Shown: piece by piece, positions 18,380-22,036 of the stretch | Numbering within the stretch: the first letter of the stretch is position 1 | Layout: the number at the start of each line of letters is the position of its first letter | Assembly (NCBI GenBank): GCA_905250885.1 | Contig: CAJNOQ010002954.1 | Span: 1-22,036, forward strand | Length of the DNA: 22,036 bases | From: Didymodactylos carnosus | Taxonomy: Eukaryota > Rotifera > Eurotatoria > Philodinida > Philodinidae | Direction: 5' to 3' | Notes under the pieces: generated by a model | The model's database searches: none | Told to the model about the DNA's origin: nothing | Seen by the model: only the letters and a program-made list of their open reading frames with translations | Translations under genes and position numbers: made by a program

Positions 18380-19417
18380 TATAATAAAAGAAAAAGAACA
18401 AATTTCATATTATGCCTCATCGACTGAAACGGTACAATATCAGCGCAATTGGCTTATTTATCGTAAGAATCCGCATTTATCTTACTTTCTTGAAACTGTT
18501 ACGAGGATCTATAAAAAAACATAAGATTGAGAAAACATTATGCTCCCACGTGTATTTTTTCGGTTTCAGAACCGCGGCCAAACGCATTTTTCGCTAAAAA
18601 GCCTTCTAAATCGCGGTCATCTTATACAAAACCGCGTTTTGTTACGAAACTGCGGTTAGCCAATGCAGTTGCTCGCAATTTGAATTTATAATCAGCATTC
18701 CATCGGTACGAATCGCCATTTTGGTATTGAGCTGAGATCAACTGCGCGCATTAATCAACCGCGGTCGTACTCAAATCATTAGCAGAATGCGGTTTCCCCC
18801 GTTGTAATCGAGGTTTTTTCGAAGTCGCGATTAATCAAGGTTCAAGAAGACACACAATTTACTGCGATCGTAAGAAGAAATACGGTCGCTCCATTCAAAA
18901 TCTTGTGTTGTGCTTTAACCGTGATCAATCGCACTTTTAAGCAAAACGCGCTAATTTGTGATCTAAGCAAAAATGCGTGTTTTCTACCATGAACAGTGTG
19001 GTTTTCGAATAGTCACCGCTCATCGCGGTTACCGAAAAATATATCGTTGTCCGTCGTTTAAGTACAAAAGACAATTTTTCAATTCAAAACCTTTTGTATC
19101 TTAAATCGCGTTTGTTTTTGCCTTTTATCAATGCTGTTCTTAGCAGGCATTCTTAAAACCGCCGTCAGTGTTGAAATTATAGATGCACTCATACTCTTGA
19201 AAAATATTTCGGACCATTTGCTATACCCATTTATAGTTAGCTGACTTCTGAATAAATAAATAAGTTTCAGAACATGTTGTAAACGTCATTCAGAATAACG
19301 TGTCATAATAAAAACAAGAAAATTTCGAAAGTAGATGGCGTCTAGGATAGTCAGGGCACAAAAATTCTCACAAACCTCGTTTGTCAGGAAAAAGTATTTA
19401 TTTTCATTTGTCAGCTA

Positions 19418-19561
19418 AAAACGCGTTTTCTAGCGCGAAAGCCGCGTTTTTCCATGACTCATCAGGTACGATGAGTCATATATCGCGAGTTGCCTCATCG
19501 AGACCGCGGTTAATCGATGAGTCATCTAAACACACTGTTTTCGCGCTAGAAAACGCGTTTT
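19418..19561. repeat. Perfect 23-bp inverted repeat with TGAGTCA stems
   Basis: Positions 19418-19440 and 19539-19561 are exact reverse complements (contain ACGCGTTTTCTAGCGCG). Between them, ATGACTCATC at 19454-19463 pairs perfectly with GATGAGTCAT at 19470-19479, and a third copy, GATGAGTCAT, lies at 19516-19525. Each contains TGAGTCA, the AP-1 consensus, although here it may simply be repeat sequence. Confidence 0.8.
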
Positions 19562-20191
19562 GTATGAATCATCTACCACCGTGGTTGAGCGATGAATCGT
19601 CGAAAAACGCGGTTTTCAGCTGCGGAACGAATAACACGTTCTCCTAAAAAGCACAGTTAAACTTCACAACCGCGTTTTCTACTGTGATAAGCAGCAGTTC
19701 TAGATCTCTCATCGGTTAAACGCGATAACGGATAAGTCATGTAGTGTACAATGTAAATTATCTACGATATTTACTTTTTGAGGATTTTTGACGCTCAGCA
19801 GTGTCAGTGGCAACGTAGTTTCTTAAATTCTTTTTTAAGTATCAGTACTACTCGAGTCACTCTGTCAGGTGTGGTACTTCAGCAGAGCACTGTTGACGCT
19901 GAAAGTGATGAAAGTTCGGGGAAAACGAAAGCTGTTCGAGAAAAGCGAAATTCGTGCGAGATAACATACATATAAGAACATCATATTTTTAAAATTTTGC
20001 AGGGTTTTTTACTACTTCTAGTTGAATAGAAGTAGAAAGCGGATAAGGCTTATCCACTTTTACTCCATTGCTGGATATCGATATACACCAATCAAAGGCT
20101 CGAAAAAAAGCTAATAAAGTTATTGGCTAATTATAATTAGACTAATCATCACCGCTGTTGGCAAGAAACCGTGATGAATCCTTTTGTTTTC

Positions 20192-20486
20192 GAAACCGCA
20201 GTTCCACGCGACTTTTTGCGGATCGCGATCGCCCGTAACGCATAGTTTCTCGGGGTTTTAAACGCAACCGCGATCAGCCGGATACATTAATACAATCACT
20301 ATTAGGTTACCACAGGGTATCCACGGATGCCACAAGTCTTTTATTCTTTTTTGTGATGTCCTACTCTCTTGAGTAAATAAAAATCTTATCTTACCTTATC
20401 TAACGCGGTTACGGTTAAAACCGCGAGAAACTAGGCGCTACGGGTGACCGCGATTCGGAAAAAAGGCGCGTGGAACCGCGGTTTTA
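20192..20486. repeat. Inverted repeat with about 85-bp arms
   Basis: Positions 20192-20274 and 20401-20486 are inverted and about 80% identical by eye, sharing GTTCCACGCG, CTTTTT, GCCCGTA/ACCCGTA, TAGTTTCTCG, GGTTTTAA and AACCGCG. The loop is about 126 bp and AT-rich. The right arm contains the perfect palindrome AACCGCGGTT at 20474-20483. Confidence 0.75.
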
Positions 20487-20624
20487 ATTTACTTTAGCAG
20501 TAGCACGCGGTTAAATAGAGAAAGCGCGTTCCTCGTAACGCCTAGTTTGAAAAACTCGACCGCGGTCCACCGAATTTTTATACGGAAAAAATACTCATGG
20601 GCTGTTAAGTATGAACTAATTTGT

Positions 20625-21991
20625 TTATAGGCTTACATTATTTGGCTTATCAGACGTTGTTGCTGATGCAGCTCGATTGCGGCGTTTCTTTTCAAAATAT
20701 TTTCTGATGTAGGGTATAACATAAAGTGTCATTGCTGCAACTAAATTTGGTATTATGAGTGGTAAAACTTTTGTTAAACCCCCAGTGAGACCAATAATTG
20801 TTGTTAATACATAAACAATATCCAGTTTTGCAGTATATGTGTATGTGCATTCGCTTGGTTGACATTCATTATAGTATGAACCGAATGAGATGGATGGATT
20901 CCATTGTTCAATCATTAGATTATTAACAATCGTTTCAATAGTTGTTTCTGGTTTATATTGACTTTTTACAGATACATTGAGTGCTGTAACATTCATATTT
21001 GTAGTGGATAGAGGCACAAGAATCATTGAATTAATTTGTGTAAAACAAGTTTCATTATAAAAGCATTCTAATGTTGATTGTAATAATGATTCAATAATAT
21101 AACAACCATAATAAAAACCCGTGACATTGAAATAGTTCCCTGATAACTCGTAAACATAATCAGTGTCATCCCAATTTGCAATTTCATAAATTTTTGATTC
21201 TGCGATACATTTATCTGTACTTGTACATGAACATGATTGATTATTTGAATCATAGTAGATATCAGGTGATTTGATAATACTGTAATAGTTATATGAAAAA
21301 AATAACTCTGATTCAGCGGCTAACAAAGCATTGCCTTGTGTTGTATCACGTATGATTTGTAATGCATGTTTATAGGAATTCGTTGCATCTAATATAAATA
21401 GATCAATAAATGAATTTGATTGTACTTCAAATAATTGTTGCGATATTAATTTACCAGTAACATAATTAGACGAATAAAAAACACTTAAACTATCATTTAC
21501 TGTCTGAGATACTGATTGACAAAATGTTGATAACATTTGAAATGAACCAAGTGATGTTTTGCGAAAATCATCGTTTTGTTGTATAAAGTCACCATTAGCT
21601 AATAAATACCAATACCATTCTTCACTTATAAATCGACTTGTGCATATTTGATGATAGGTTGGAGAGAGTCGAATAAATGTTTCATAGGAAATAGATACTT
21701 TCGTGCAAGGACAAGTCAATGTCTGATAATGTTGCTCATAAATTCTATTGTATTGTTCGATTGTTGGCGACTTAGTCGTAACTATTTGTGTTCGATCAAT
21801 AAATGATGTATAAAAGCCAAGAATGAGTGATGATATGAGTAATGTGGTAATATATAAACGTGTAGATATGAGCTCATTATGAATGTGCACGGGATTAGTT
21901 GGTGGTGGATAGGATTGAAACAAATTAAAGACTTTTATATACTGTTTGCCTGATACAATTAAATTCTGAAGTCGTTGATCTAACGACAATA
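20625..21991 (-). CDS. Two-TM Cys-rich extracellular protein, bdelloid family, 5' partial
   Basis: The frame gives about 454 residues. It has a short cytoplasmic start, TM1 at about residues 45-63 (LYITTLLISSLILGFYTSFI), and a long extracellular region (about 65-388). That region has 12 Cys (notably CPC at 93-95, CSC at 253-255 and CxPSEC at 376-381) and six NxS/T sites. TM2 lies at about 390-426 (IVYVLTTIIGLTGG...), followed by a basic tail. This resembles a large uncharacterised protein type I associate with bdelloid rotifers. The two-TM layout and late CxPxxC followed by a Gly-rich helix recall DEG/ENaC channels, but I cannot prove homology. There is no ATG at the start: the first in-frame Met is near residue 152, past TM1. 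TTTTATAG at about 21992-21999 is a good acceptor in phase 1, so the first exon lies beyond the window edge. Confidence 0.75.
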
Positions 21992-22036
21992 CTATAAAAG
22001 AAACAGGATCATTTTCTTAACCTAATTTATTTGCAA

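Larger units (their letters stand above)
18549..20584. mobile_element. 2-kb element packed with CCGCG/CGCGG words
   Basis: From 18549 to 20584 the AT-rich background is studded with AACCGCG, CGCGGTT, TCGCGAT and AACGCGTT words. I count well over fifteen CCGCG or CGCGG sites, against very few in the rest of the window. The two ends are loosely inverted: CGTGTATTTTTTCGGTTT...ACCGCGG at 18549-18577 against the complement of CCGCGGTCCACCGAATTTTTATACG at the right end, of which only parts match. Internal inverted repeats at 19418-19561 and 20192-20486 belong to it. No transposase is seen and no target duplication was found. It ends about 40 bp from the stop of the two-TM gene. A foldback transposon or a local satellite-like expansion are both possible. 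Confidence 0.5.

Noticed and set aside
1-22036. tRNA, rRNA or CRISPR arrays
   Set aside because: Reading both strands I saw no cloverleaf with conserved boxes, no rRNA core motifs, and no regularly spaced identical repeats.

Overview
This looks like nuclear DNA of a bdelloid rotifer (Adineta/Rotaria type), a transposon-rich stretch with few genes. The base composition is AT-rich eukaryotic, and introns of about 45-75 nt are bounded by GT/AG. One gene encodes a six-bladed NHL-repeat protein on a Thr-rich stalk. Another encodes a two-TM, Cys-rich extracellular protein of a type I associate with bdelloids. There is also a decayed Penelope-like reverse transcriptase. The assignment rests on recognising these protein types, not on a database search.

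Genes. (1) 1939-5258, + strand: a Pmp3/UPF0057 (YqaE-type) small membrane protein in four exons (1939-2071, 3942-3986, 4060-4099, 5066-5258). Phases join exactly to give 136 residues. (2) 17671-11040, - strand: an NHL-repeat protein. The long terminal exon is obvious, and upstream I find a signal-anchor exon and two Thr-rich stalk exons. All are joined in phase 1 and give 407 residues. (3) 21991-20625, - strand: the two-TM Cys-rich protein. It has no usable ATG, so its 5' exon lies outside the window. (4) 17905-18379, + strand: a tentative small secreted or anchored protein, divergent from gene 2, with about 230 bp between the two ATGs.

Everything else is mostly non-autonomous inverted-repeat DNA. 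In order: a repeat-armed foldback (205-505); two back-to-back near-perfect hairpins (783-957, 991-1111); an ATCGTAC-rich foldback inside intron 1 of gene 1 (2133-3740); a mariner-like element inside intron 3 of gene 1 (4115-5027); a 257-bp inverted repeat (5871-6127); Penelope RT debris (6245-6412); several smaller inverted repeats (6780-7487, 7728-7892, 7985-8215, 8916-9142); a textbook hAT-type MITE with 8-bp target duplication (9694-10068); a diverged inverted repeat (10250-10571); a composite of related foldbacks filling the large NHL intron (13742-17561); and a 2-kb element packed with CCGCGG-like words (18549-20584) just downstream of gene 3.

The main insight is that at least two transposon insertions sit inside what would otherwise be introns of ordinary size (about 46 and 61 nt), and a third sits in a further intron. 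Genes that look like isolated ORFs are therefore multi-exon genes spread over 3-7 kb. All alignments were made by eye and exon calls are unverified by RNA.
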